Below the pieces are notes generated by a model, which saw only the letters and a list, made by a program, of their open reading frames with translations, ran no database searches and was not told the origin of the DNA. A program made the translations under genes and the position numbers. From Dugong dugon (Eukaryota > Chordata > Mammalia > Sirenia > Dugongidae): a stretch of 64,000 nt of DNA. Each line of letters starts with the position of its first letter. The first letter of the stretch is position 1. This document shows, in pieces, positions 11,861 to 23,535 of the stretch. The stretch spans positions 18,098,501 to 18,162,500 of the forward strand of contig CM057469.1 of assembly GCA_030035585.1 (NCBI GenBank), written 5' to 3'.

Positions 11861-13003
11861 TTCAACTAAGCTTATGCTAACTAAGGTCAAAGACTCACCC
11901 TGGATTCTCTGGATCTCTTCCATCAATGGCACAGTGCTGGCATCTAGTAGGTGCACTTGCTCTCACCTTCTCACTCAAAGTCCCATGTTAGTCCTTGGCA
12001 CTCCTCGGGCATGCCTGATTCCTCCTCTGGCTCAGGCTTTCAGCCTGGCCTTGATTTTTGACAGTTCTGTGATTGAAGACTACTTGCAAGCTTTTTTCTC
12101 TCTTGTCTCACATGGCAAAGCTGATGAAAGCCTGTGCCCTTGGTGGAGAACTTCTTCCAGCAGAAGTGAGCTTCACCATTTTTTTTTCGGTGTGTTATTC
12201 CAACAGGTAATCATGGGAGGCCCCAGAAACAAACCAGGCACAAGATCAGCACCCCTGCCAAAGCTATGAAACTGCTCCGTAAATATTTACCTACAAAGTC
12301 CCTCTCACAGATACGTCCTCCTCATCCTTTCCTTATTAAACTCTGCTCCGCTTTTTAATATCTTTAAGTGACCAGGGCAGGTACCTGTCATGGCATAATT
12401 ATGCACCAGTTTCTCTGCTGTCATGAACTGAAGATTTTCTTTCCTCCTGCAAACTGACATGGCAGACATCCACTTAATGGAGTGATTATTAGTATAAAAT
12501 TACTTTTTGGCCTTTAAATTTAATTATGCCACATTCATAACAATAAAATAAAATTCCAAATCCAGGTGTGCTTTTCAGGGAAAAGTGTCCACAGCAATTA
12601 CCTTCTGATAATGGCAGCGTGCACTTGAGCCTTTTGTCTCGGATCTTAAAATCTCTTCCACACAAGTAGATAATGATATTCATTTTGTTAGGGGTGAGAG
12701 GTGAAGTGATTGACCTCTTGGCATACTCAGGATATGAAAAAATGTCCAAAATCCAGGTGTTGCCTTTGTTTTTTTTCCCCTCCCCTTCGCTTTTCAGTTC
12801 TTTAAAAGAAGCATGGCCAACCTTCTGCTGATTTAAATACCTCTCTTTTTTTTAACAGCATGAAAGAAAAGAAAGTATATCGCATTTCACGGGGGAAGAG
12901 TTGAGATTCAGGGTGAGGGAATGGTTTGCATATACATGTACACATATCAGGGAATGTACATGCCTCTCCTGGTAAATCTACCTCATCTCTATCACACACA
13001 CAA
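11861..13003. other. Unique intronic sequence; 12380-12740 possible conserved element
   Basis: No repeat recognised. 12380-12740 is balanced, complex and AT-leaning, with TAAT-type cores and no open frame, the look of conserved non-coding sequence. This is an impression from one genome; no alignment was made. Confidence 0.3.
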
Positions 13004-13204
13004 AAACCAGTTGCTGTCGAGTCAATTCTGATTCATGGCGACCCAATGTGTGCAGAGTAGAACTGCTCCATAGGGTTTTCAAGACTGTGACCTTTCAGAG
13101 GCACTTCTTCAGGCCTTTCTTCCGAGCATCTCTGGGTGGGTTTGAACTACCAACCTTTTGATTAGTAGTTGTGTGTTTGACCATTTGGACCACTCAGAGA
13201 CTCC
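13004..13204 (-). mobile_element. AfroSINE
   Basis: Minus-orientation copy, nearly full length, preceded by a short (CA)n run. Confidence 0.9.
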
Positions 13205-14482
13205 TATCACTATTATACAGTAAAGCTTTAAATGTGCGCTCCATGAGTTTATGCATAAAAAGACTAGATAATTAGAACAGTTCCTGGCACATAGCAAGCC
13301 CATATAATTCTGGCTTTTATAATTATCTTATTGATGTCTACAGGTAGCATCTACAGTCTCTGGAAAAGCAGCATTCGGAGCGTGTCTTTGCTTGTGCTGT
13401 TCAACAGCCGGGACTGTACTTCCCAAATCTTTGGGAACCAGTTTAAGTCCAATTTCCCTCCTTCAGGAAACCTTCTCAGGTCTAACCGTCATTCACTTCT
13501 TACTCTTCGTAACTCCTTTATCATTTTCTCAGTTCAATTCAACAAATGTTGAATCGCATAATTCAACTACGGCAGGCCTCATTGGGGTACAAAGTCATGT
13601 CCCATCCTGTAATATTTAACTATTGTATGAGTGTTTGTCTTGCGTCTAATGGGATTGTTGGGTCTTGAGGGAAAAGTACATAACATACAAAGTGTGGTAT
13701 TTCCCCTAGCCCCAGGAGCAATCCTGCACATACAGCAGAAGCTCAGACAACTCCAAGCATGGGGGCAGGAAGGCCCAAAACCACACGTTTTGTTGAATCC
13801 TGTGTAATAAATTCTTGTTGCACTGAAGTCATAGAGCTCTTCGCAGGGCCCAAAACAACCCTGGATCTTTATTCTTTGGTCCACTTCAGCGCCCCATTCT
13901 ATTCTGTTGTTATGTGAAAGAAGTCAAGTATGAGTAGAGTGCCTCCCACCTACAGGATGTCATGGAGCTGTGAGATGATAAAATAAATATACCAATGTCT
14001 GTAAGAAAGGTGGGTCATGATGAACTCTAGAACTGAGAGTCAATCGAAGGGCTTTGCAGTTAAAGGGGAGGGAGGGGTACAGAAAGCCTTTATTCATTTA
14101 CTCAACAAATATATACTAAGGGGCCTTCTGTACTAGGCCTGTGCTAGGTGCTTGGCTTCATGGAAGAGGATAGGATTAGCACCTAGTCTTCCTTCCCTAA
14201 TATAAAAACAAGATCGAATTTTTTGCTTCTCTCATCTACTGTTTATTAGAGAGCTGTAACAGTCTGTCATTTTTCTAATGCAGAAGGCATTCTGGGGAGT
14301 AAGAGACTAATAATGTGCTTATCCCCTCAGTGTTGCATTCTCTTGGATTGCAGAGCTAATTTCTTTCACTAGCTCATTAACATTCACAGCCAGAGTTTGC
14401 TTTCAATTCCATAGTCTCCTGACGAAATGCTTACTGCAAAGATGAAAGCTACTCACACTGTTTGCCTTTTGGTGTCTTCCAG
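13205..14482. other. Intronic sequence before the SMYD3 penultimate exon
   Basis: Mostly unique. 14085-14160 resembles an ancient L2/MIR-age repeat ('tttactcaacaaatatatac'). 14230-14430, next to the exon, is unique and has no gene on either strand. Confidence 0.4.
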
Positions 14483-14591
14483 GATTTTCTACCCAGGAAA
14501 CCATCCTGTCAGAGGCGTGCAGGTAATGAAAGTTGGCAAACTGCAGTTACATCAAGGCATGTTTCCCCAAGCAATGAAGAATCTAAGACTG
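14483..14591 (+). CDS. SMYD3: SMYD3 penultimate coding exon
   Basis: Coding exon of SMYD3, a SET/MYND-domain protein lysine methyltransferase reported to act on MAP3K2 and histone tails. The exon begins after a 3' splice site (tcttccag, ending 14482) and ends before a consensus donor (GTGAGT at 14592). The first base completes a split arginine codon; 36 codons follow without a stop, starting IFYPGNHPVRG and ending AMKNLRL on a codon boundary. As I recall it, human SMYD3 is identical here except FF to FY and GSH to GNH. The segment belongs to the C-terminal TPR-like helical domain that packs against the SET domain. It joins in frame to the exon at 40703. Exons further 5', including the SET and MYND parts, lie outside the window. 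Identification is by recognition of the protein, not by a search. Confidence 0.96.
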
Positions 14592-14840
14592 GTGAGTTCC
14601 CCAAGATCTTGTACAGTTCTGCCTGGCATACCTGTCCATGGCTGTTTCTGGCCCTCTTCTGTGTGATGTTTAGCACACAGGCACATACACATACAATCCT
14701 GGTGTTTACCAGCCACCCGCGCTCACCCAAAAAAAGGTCTTGCTTTATAATATATGCCAATTTCTGTGGTGTAAATATGCCTACTGTGGTTGGTTTCAAG
14801 CTACCAATGTGAAATCAACCAGTTTGCAAAAATCATAAAA
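14592..14840. other. Intronic sequence after the penultimate exon
   Basis: Unique, with a small (CA)n-like run at 14680-14697. Nothing else seen. Confidence 0.4.
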
Positions 14841-15270
14841 ATTTAACAGTCCGCTCCACTAAGCTGGTACAAACCAGCCTCCAAACACTACTGCACCTGT
14901 ACTCTACTCCATAGTGAACAGCTCCCCCTTCTCCCTGCCCCACCTGTTGCCCACAGAACACAGTCCAAATTCCTTGCAGGTCAATCAAAACTCCTGACAA
15001 TCTTTCTATATAGTTCTCCTTTGCAGACTCTGTACACTCCTCCTCCCTCTCCACACACCCAGTACACGCTGTGCCACTCACTGTCGCCCCAGCACCCCTG
15101 AAGTGCTCATGCTTAGGTCTTTACAAAGCTATTTCCTCTGCCTTACCCCCCAGCAGAAGTCACCTGACGCTTTAAGGCTCAGCTCACACACCATTTCCTC
15201 CATGTTCTCCCACAACCCTTTGCTCGTATCAGTGGAGCACATACCACATTGTAGTAGGCAGTTGCTTCAC
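14841..15270 (+). repeat. L2 LINE relic
   Basis: Pyrimidine-rich L2-like segment with phrases such as 'acacagtccaaattcctt' and 'tttaaggctcagctcac'. Confidence 0.55.
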
Positions 15271-16369
15271 CACACATACACACACACCAGCCCCATACCC
15301 GGGACACTGTGGAGTCCTTGTGTTTGTGGTTATCTTCATAACCAGTTCAGTGCTGGGATACATTGTTAAAGAGTGGTGTTTATTTTCGCCCTCTCAGTGA
15401 GTCTCCTCTGCCCTAGGGGGCCAGGGCTCTCTGCTGTCCTCGACTGCCCTCAGGCCAGCACTTCATCCTGGCTTCCCACCATGGTAAAGCTTCCTCTCCC
15501 ATGGCCTTCCAGAATGAGCGCTCACATGTTATCTGCCCCTGACACTGTGGGTCCTGTGGAGACCCCACACGTGGGGAGCACTTGACACTTTAGTGGAATC
15601 CTCTGAGCCACGATGTCCTTGTCTACAGAAGAGCTTCCGTGCAGGCATCCAGGGCCCTGTCTCAGGGTTGTTCAGGGAGGATTCAGGGACTAGCTGATCT
15701 CACGTGGCAGCTACCTACATTTAGAGGAGAAAACTGACTGACGCTTAAGGGATTCTTTATGTATTTTCTTTTTATCGTTGTTGATTTTATATTTGCTGAG
15801 TCTATGTTTCTTTTGTTTTTTATTTTGATGTGTAGGATTGTTAGTTTCCTTGTGGCTACCTTAAAATTTACCCCTAAGTTTAAACCAATCTTTTATTTCT
15901 TTATACCACCTTGACTTCCTCTCCACATGAAAGGTCTATGACTACATTTTTTACTCCCTCTTTTTTGTTAACAGAGTCTTAAAAATTGGCTTCCCCTGAT
16001 GCTAGTGTTTGTTACATGTTAACCATGTTGCCATTTCCTGATCTCTAATTGAAAACAGCCACTAGTCAAAAGGAAGGACACTGGGGATTACTGGAGGCAC
16101 ACAACTCTTCCTGCTCTTTTTACCTTGACAGACGTCTTTACCCAGACCTACAGAAGAACACCTACCAGTCTCTTGTAGTCACAGGGAGAGCTTTCCCTTT
16201 CTGGTCTGTCTGATAATTGTTAGCCAGTCAAATCAGATAACAAATATTTATTGAGGATCTACTGTCTGAAATTTTGGACGGAAAAATAATGTGGAGGAAA
16301 TTTCCACATTATGATGTAACCAACGCAAGATCACCTGCAGATAGGTATTTCGTAAGTGATCAGGTTAAT
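15271..16369. other. Intronic sequence
   Basis: (CA)n-like run at about 15275-15295. 15740-15980 is AT-rich and repeat-like but not assigned. No gene seen. Confidence 0.35.
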
Positions 16370-16575
16370 CCCTTACATTTATATAGGACTGGGAATGTAA
16401 CACTGCTTGTACCTGCATGATTTTACCTGGTCCTCATGACAGATGATAGCCATATGAAGTCAGCGGGACAGGCATTTTCATTCCCATTTGAAAAATGAAG
16501 GGGCTAAGGCTTGGAGACACACAAGAGCTTCTCCAAAGTCACACTGAGGCAGAGCAAGGTCTAGTTTGTTCAGTT
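16370..16575 (+). repeat. MIR
   Basis: MIR-type SINE with the usual middle ('cctcatgacagatg') and end ('ggctaaggcttggagacac'). Confidence 0.7.
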
Positions 16576-17395
16576 TAATTCAGCACATGTTCACTAAATG
16601 CTTCTATTAATCAGAGCAAGACCCAGTGTTGTCCTTACAATTTAGTGGAGGAGACAGACCTGTGAACAAGTCATTAAATCCAGGCTAGAATCCAAGGCTC
16701 TGTTCTTTCCCTTTGGGCTGGCTCAGCAAAATAGATGAGGTTTTCTAGTAGGACTCAGTGTGTAGACATCCTTTCAGATCTGTCTGGGTTCCTGATGCCA
16801 AATCAGAGGAAAGTGTGGAGGAGAAATCAGAGGAGATTTGGGGCTTTTCTTTTCTTCATGTGAGGCTTTGGCCATTGCATGAAGAACTCTTGAAGGAAAC
16901 ATCTAATACCCTCAGCTGCAAAGACAATCCTTTCTGAACCCAGATAGACATGTAGGTATGTACAACTTTAGGAGATAACATGGGCGGGGCTGATGGTGCT
17001 GGCTGTAGCGGGCCCTTCTAATCAGTCTCTGATTCCCTGTAGTGCCCACTTCCATTGTCTGTCATCCTCATGCCTCTTGTGAGGTTGCCTCACCTCCTTC
17101 AGGAGGTTTCTCTGATAATCATTTTAGCATCTCCTGCTCCTGATACCAAAGATCAGGCCAAGCATTGCCCCTGATAGCCACCAAATGAAAGACATTCTGG
17201 GAGCAGCGTTGGAATGCCTGTGATGAGACTTGGAGTTAAGTTGTGGCCTCACCCCAGTTCTCTTCTTTGACACTAGAGAAAGTCACTGAATCTCTTGCCA
17301 GGTTCTGATTATCCACTAAGGAGCAAATGTTCATCCAAGGCAGTGTGGTGTAGTGGAAAGAACATTTAGATTTAGAGTCTGTAGGTTCAAGTGCT
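16576..17395. other. Intronic sequence
   Basis: 16576-16690 may be an L2-age relic. The rest is unique with no open frame of interest. Confidence 0.35.
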
Positions 17396-17565
17396 GGAGC
17401 CCTGGTGGCACAGTGGTCAAGAACTCGGCTGCTAACCAAAATGCCAGCAGTTCAAATCTACCAGCTGCTCCTTGGAAACCCTATGGGGCAGTTCTATTCT
17501 GTCCTATAGGGTCACTATGAGTAGGAATCGACAGCAACGGGTTTTTGTTTGTTTGTTTTACTTTA
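17396..17565 (+). mobile_element. AfroSINE
   Basis: Plus-orientation copy starting at the tRNA-like head (ggagccctggtggcacagtg) and ending in the tail 'aatcgacagcaacggg' and a (GTTT)n stretch. Confidence 0.92.
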
Positions 17566-17611
17566 GGCTCAAGTTCCAGTCTCACAACTTACTAATTTTA
17601 AGACTTGAAAA

Positions 17612-17698
17612 CAAAAAACACCAAACCAGTTGCTGTTGATTCTAACTCACGGCGACCTCTTGTGTTCCAGAGTTGAACTGCACTCATAGGGTTTTCAG
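17612..17698 (-). mobile_element. AfroSINE tail fragment
   Basis: Only the 3' half of an AfroSINE in minus orientation; the tRNA-like head is missing. Confidence 0.8.
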
Positions 17699-18101
17699 CA
17701 AGTCACTTAATCCCCCTGAATATAATTTTCTTACTTTTTAAATGAGCATAATACCTGCCCCCCCATAGAGCTGTTTTGAGAATTAAATGAGATTGTAATT
17801 GTTATAGGAGTCCTCATCTTGATCATGCCCCCACTACCCAGTCTCTTTAGCACTTGTGCTTGTAGTTTGGGATTATACGCTGTTCCCTTGTTGAGCAAAT
17901 TATGCATTATGCTTGCTCCCCAGAAGTTCCCATCTGTGTTTGTCTCCCCAAGGTGAGTGGGAATTCCTCCAGGGACCCTGACTTATGTGCCTGTTGTGCC
18001 TCCAGTGCCACAGATTCTGTTAAACATATGCTTGAATGAAGGGATTTTTTTTTTAACAAATAGAGGACTTTTAAAGCCCCACCTTCACCCTGTTCTTTCA
18101 G
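17699..18101. other. Intronic sequence before the exon-like segment
   Basis: Unique sequence. Its end supplies the pyrimidine tract of the candidate exon at 18102. Confidence 0.4.
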
Positions 18102-18205
18102 CTGTATATGACTAATGGACCAGATCTTCTCATGACCTCTGTTGAGTATTTGCTAGCCGAGGGACTGCCTGAACACGTCCATCTCTTTACAAACTCATAC
18201 GACCT
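18102..18205 (+). other. Exon-like segment in the last SMYD3 intron (candidate cryptic or alternative exon)
   Basis: 104 bases flanked by a good acceptor (ccctgttctttcag, ending 18101) and a consensus donor (GTGAGT at 18206). Read in the frame delivered by the exon at 14483-14591, it is open for 35 codons (starting LYMTNGPDLLM, ending LFTNSYDL) and then meets a TGA that overlaps the donor. If spliced in, it would replace the normal 33-residue C-terminus by an unrelated one of similar length. The peptide does not belong to SMYD3 as I know it. It loosely resembles the C-terminal nucleotide-binding motif of flavin reductases (YxxxGPxxLMxSVxxLLxxGLPExxxHLF), so a fragment of an unrelated gene is another option. 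A random 35-codon window is open about one time in five, so coding status is weakly supported. Confidence 0.25.
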
Positions 18206-19609
18206 GTGAGTCTAGAATCAGGTCAGCTTCCTCCTGCAGACAGTGCCTCTTCCTGAGCTTTCTCAAGACTCAGGTAACCCAGAGAGGGGAAAGGGAGGAT
18301 ATATATATACTCTTTGCCCTTCGAAATGGATGTGTTCTTTAGACTGGCAACCCTGGATATTCTTTCTTGCTCTTGCCTTAGAAACTGTTGAAATAATGGA
18401 ATGAAATAGCTTGAATCAGGGTTGCAAAGGCTGAGTTTGGAACAAAAATCAGAAAAGCTTCAGGAACAGAATTTATTATAGATCCAATTAGACCCTAGCC
18501 TCCCCCAGGAAAGGAATCCACTTAGCCCAGCTGTGATTTGGTTTAGGCTTCCATTTCCACTAGGCTCCATGGAAATTGTTATGATTGCTGCCACAGGACA
18601 GTCCTGGGGTCCCTTCACGGTGCTCCCTCTTGCTTTCTCCTATCTTTAATCTACTTTCATTTCTTTCCATTTATTTCTTGGAAGGATTTTGTTTGGTACT
18701 AATTTGACTTCTTGGACCTCAAGGGCAACTAATCCCATCTGGGCTGTCTTGTCAATGAGCCTGTTTATTTTCCATGAACTCTACATTTTCCAGCCTCCCT
18801 CATCCTGCCCCAGAGTTGCTACTTTGTTAGCTGAAGTCAGATTATAGAAAGCCAGACATTTTCCTCCTCTATAGCCATTTTTTAATCCAGATTTAAATTT
18901 CTTGCATTAAATTCCCATTTCATTTTGTTGAAGGATTTTACATTTGGGGGATCTTTGTAGCTTTTCCTGGGCCTGAACTTGGAGTGCAGGTCAAGCAGCT
19001 TCTGGATACAACAAGTCCTGGACTTTGCTCCTCTCAGAGAGTTATTAGCTACTTTAGCACATCGAGGGGGAGCTCAAAGCCCAACCACACTTGCCTCTGT
19101 CTACTCCAGCTTGCACTCTGATTTCCAGCCCATTAAAATGGCTGATTTAGAATGTGAAAATTCTATTACTCCCATTTCTTTATCTATTACAGTGATTCTT
19201 AACCTCGTTAGGGTCATGTTCTTTCTTAGGAATCTGATGATAACCACCTACTCCTGCATACACATAGCATTTGTATATTTTCTGGGAGAGGGGGCTTTAG
19301 GGACCTCTTGAAACTTCTCCATGGACTTTCTAAGTGTCCACACTATGTTAAAAAGCTCTCCTCTAAATGTGTAACAACAAACCTTAACATATGGGCAAGT
19401 GGGAGGGCATGTAGAGGTGATGTGCTGTAATCATCACTAATATCCTTAAAGAGCTGCTTGGAAATCCCTGACTGTTATATTTATGAACGTCCCCTACTGA
19501 CCTCCAAATACAAAATGTTAGTTTCAGGAATATGTTTCTGAACCATAGAGAAGAATGGTGGGTAAAATGCAATCATAGTGATTAAGCCATATTACAACAA
19601 GCAGACATT
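18206..19609. other. Unique intronic sequence
   Basis: No named repeat recognised except a short TA run at 18301-18310. The 110-codon frame at 18979-19311 has no recognisable content. Confidence 0.4.
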
Positions 19610-22107
19610 TACCTGCCAGAAAGTGTAAGCCCAATATTAACAAGAAGCTGAGTGGGGAACATGGACTTATACCTCCACCAGGCAGTAACGAGGTGGCCTC
19701 CCCATGATCCTCTGCTAGAGCGGTGTCAGAGGAAGCCAGCTAAAACAAAAGGTTTAAATAAAAATTAGTCATTTCAATAAAAAATCACTCATCATACCAA
19801 GAACCAGGAGATCTCAAACAGAATGAAAAAAGGACAATCAATAGATGCCAACAAGAAGATAACAGAGATGTAACAAGATAACAGAGATGTTAGAATTATT
19901 TCACAAAAATTTTAAAGCAGCCATCATAAAAATGCTTCAAGTCCCCCTTTATTGGTAATCACTGTGAATGTAAATGGATTAAATGCTCCAGTCAACAGAG
20001 TGGCAGAATGTATATTAAAAAAAACAAACCCATCTGTATGCTGTCTACAAGAGATACACCTTAGGCACAAAGACATTATAAAATGAAAGTGAGAGAATGG
20101 AAGAAAACATTCCATGCAAACAGTAGCCAAAAGAGAGCAGGCACAGCAATTTTAATATTAGGCAAAATAAACTTTAAGTCAAAATCTATTATAAGAGGCA
20201 AAAGAAGGGCACTATATAATGATAAAAGAGACAATTCATTAAGAAGAAAATTCATCAGGAAGAAATAACTGTTTTAAGTATTTATGCACCTAACCTCAGA
20301 GGCCCCAGATTTATAAAGCAAGCACTGACAGAATTGAAGGGAAAAATAGCCAGCTGTACAACAGTAGTTGGAGACTTTAATACACCACTTTTGATAATGC
20401 ATAGAACTAGAAAGAAGATTAATAAACAAAAAGAAGACTTAAACAACACTATTAACCAACTAGTCCTAACAGACATATATAGAACACTCCATCCAACAAC
20501 AGCAAATTATACATTCTTCTCCAGGGCACATGGAACATTCTCCAGGATAGACCATATGTTAGGACACAAAGCAAGTCTCAATAAATTAAAAAAGACGGAA
20601 ATCATACAAAGCATCTCCTCCAATCACAATTGGAATGAAGCTAAAAATTAATAACATAAAGGAAACTGGAAAATACATGGAAACTAAATAACACAGTACT
20701 GAACAACCGTTGGGAAAAATGAGAAATCGAAAAATACTTAAAGTCGAACAAGAATGAAATGTAACATACCAAAACTTATGGGATGCAGCCAAAGCAGTGC
20801 TCAAAAGGAAATTTATAGCAATAAACACCTATATTAAAGAAGAGCAAAGATCCCAAATCAATAGCCTGACTCTACAACTTGAAGAACTAGAGAAGAGTAA
20901 ACTAAACCTAAGGCTACCAGAAGAAAGTAAATAATAAGATCAGAGAAGAAATAAATGAAATATAGAAAAACAATAGAATCAACGAAACCATGATTTTTTT
21001 TTAAGATCAATAAAATAGATAAACCTTTGGCTAGAATGACAAAAAGAGAAAGATGATGTAAATATCTAAAAATTAGAAATGAAAGTGAGGACATTAAAAC
21101 TGACCCCATAGAAATAAAAAGGATTGTAAGGAAATACTATGAACAGTTGTACACCAACAAATTAGGTAACTTGGAAAAAATGGACAAATTTATTGAAACA
21201 CATGAACTTCCTACACTGACTCAAGAAGAAATAATCGATATCAACAGACCGTAACAAGTGAAGAGATTGTATCAGTAATTAAAAACCTCCCAGCAAGAAA
21301 AAAAAAAAAGTCCTGGACCAGAAGGCTTCACTGAGAATTTATAGAAGAAGTGGCCACAATACTACTTAAACTTTTCAAAAAAAAAAAAAAAATAGAAGAG
21401 GCGGGAACACTTCTGAACTCATTCTGTGAGGCAAGCATTATCTTGATACCAAAGCCACACAAAGACATCACGAGAAAACTATAGACCATTATTCCTAATG
21501 AACGTAGGTGCAAAAATATTTAACAAAATACTAGCAAACTGAATCCAAAAACATATTAAAAGGATTATACACCATGATGAAGTGGGATTTATTCCAGGAA
21601 TGCAAGGATGGTTTAATATTAGAAAATTAATCAGTGTAATACACCACATTAATAGAATAAGGGAAAAGAACATAATCATCTCAATCAGTGCAGAAAAGGC
21701 ATTTGACAAAATTCAGCATCCTTTCATGATAAAAACACTCAACAAGATAGGATTAGAAAGGGAATTCCTCAGTATTATAAAGGACATTTATAAACAAAAC
21801 TAACAGCTAACATACTCAATGGAGAAAGACAGAGAGTGTTCTCACTGAAATCAGCAACAAGACAAGGATGCATGCCTACTCTCACCACTGCTATTCAATA
21901 TTGTTCTTGAAGTCCTAGCAGAGCAGTTAGGGTAGGAAAAAAAAAGTACCCAAATCGGGAATGAGGAAGTCAATCTATCCCTTTTTGCAGATGACATGAT
22001 CTTATACATAAAAAACCTTAAAGATGCTACAAGAAAGCTATTATAAATAATAAATAAATTCAGCAAAGCGGCAGGGTACAAGGTCAACACACAAAAATCA
22101 GTTTGCT
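19610..22107 (+). mobile_element. L1, 5' region and ORF2
   Basis: Old plus-strand L1. 19690-19940 looks like 5' UTR, ORF2 begins near 19945 ('ITVNVNGLNAPVNRVAEC'), the endonuclease motif 'GTFSRIDHMLGHKASLN' lies at about 20520-20590, and the reverse transcriptase extends to about 22100. Many stops. It is cut by an RTE insertion at 22108. Confidence 0.8.
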
Positions 22108-22512
22108 TTTTGTTGTTGTTGTTAGGTGCTGCCTAGTCGGTTCCAATTCATAGCGACCTTATGAAACATTGCCCCGTCCTGCGCCATCCTCACAATTGTT
22201 GCTATCTTTGAGCCCATTGTTGTAGCCACTATGTCAGTCCATCTTATTGAGGATCTTCTTCTTTTTCACTGACCTTCTACTTTACCAAGAATGCTGTCCT
22301 TCTCTAGGGATTGGTCCCTCCTGATAATATGTCCAGAGTCTTGCCATCATTGATTCTAAGGAGAATTTTGGCTGTCCTTCCTCCAGGACAGATTCATTCA
22401 TTCTTCTCGCAATCCCTGGTATAGTCAGTATCTTCACCAACACCGTAATTGAAATGTGTCAATTCTTTGGTTTTCCTCTTTCATTGTCCAGCTTTTGCAT
22501 GCATATGAGGCT
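22108..22512 (-). mobile_element. RTE 3' fragment
   Basis: RTE 3' end in minus orientation. It starts with the tail (ttgttgttgttaggtgctg) and runs to 'gcatgcatatgaggc'. It replaces about 0.9 kb of the flanking L1. Confidence 0.88.
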
Positions 22513-23535
22513 AGCACATAGAAATGGCCAACAAGCACATGAAAAGATGCTGAATGTTATTAACCATTAGGGATATGAAAACCAAACCTATATATCAGAT
22601 AAGGGCCTAATATGCAATATATATATAAAACTTCTACAACCTAACAAAAAAAGACAAGCAATCCAATCAAAAAATGGCTAAATGACTTGAACAGACAGTT
22701 CACGAAAGAGAATATTCAAATGACTAACAAGCATATGAAGGGATGCTCAAGATTATTACCCATTAAGGAGATGCAAATCAAAACCAATGAGATATCACCT
22801 CACCCACATTAGAATGGCAATGATAAAAAAATGTGGAAAACGACAGGTGTTGGTGAGGTTCGGGAAAAACTGGAACCTTCATCCATTGCTGGGGGGGAAT
22901 GCAAAATGGTGTAGCTACAGTGGAAAACACTTTGGCAGTTCCTCAAAAAGTTGAACATAGAATTACCATATGAGCCAGGAATCCCAAACTAGATATATAC
23001 CCAGAAGTGAAGACAGGAATGCAAACAGAAACCTGTACACCAGTGTTCATTACAGCACTTTTCATAATAGCCAAAAGGTGGAAATAACGGAAATATCCAT
23101 CACCATATGAATGGATAAACAAAATAGAGTATATACATACAATGGAATATTATGCAGCCATAAAAAGAAATGAAGTTCTGACACATGCCACAACATGGCG
23201 TACCCTGAAAACATTATGCTGAGCAAAACAGCTCAGTCACAAAAGAACAAATACTGTATGATCTCACTTACATGAAAGAAGCAGATATATAGAATGCAAA
23301 GATTATTAAAGGTTACCAGGCGTGGGAGAGAGGAGGAAAATGGGAGTTTTTTTGTTTGAGGAGGGGCACTGAGTTTATGTTAATTGGTGGTGGAATATTT
23401 TGGAAAAGGATAGCGATAATGGTGGCACAACGTGAAAAATGTAATCAGTGTCATTAAACGGTAAATGTGGACGTTGTGTTGGTGAATGTTTCGGTGTGTA
23501 CATTTATACCACAATAAAAAGAAAAAATACGTATA
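22513..23535 (+). mobile_element. L1 fragments, ORF2 3' end and 3' UTR
   Basis: 22513-22590 and 22600-23535 both carry the end of ORF2 ('aacaagcacatgaaaagatgc' type sequence occurs in each), so two L1 copies meet here. 23380-23535 is an old-type L1 terminus ending in AATAAA-like sequence and an A-rich tail. Confidence 0.7.

Larger units (their letters stand above)
1..14482 (+). other. SMYD3: SMYD3 intron upstream of the penultimate exon (3' part)
   Basis: Intron ending in the acceptor at 14481-14482. The preceding exon, which should encode the segment ending in ...MEPYR, was looked for in the translations and is not in the window, so this intron is longer than 14.4 kb. It is filled mainly by L1, RTE and AfroSINE insertions in its first 11 kb and by more unique sequence after that. 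Confidence 0.9.

Noticed and set aside
11874..12269. 131-codon open frame on the + strand
   Set aside because: Unique intronic sequence with no protein resemblance, no splice logic with SMYD3, and no support beyond being open.
1..14482. Further SMYD3 exons upstream
   Set aside because: The expected preceding peptide (ending ...MEPYR) is not found in any frame.
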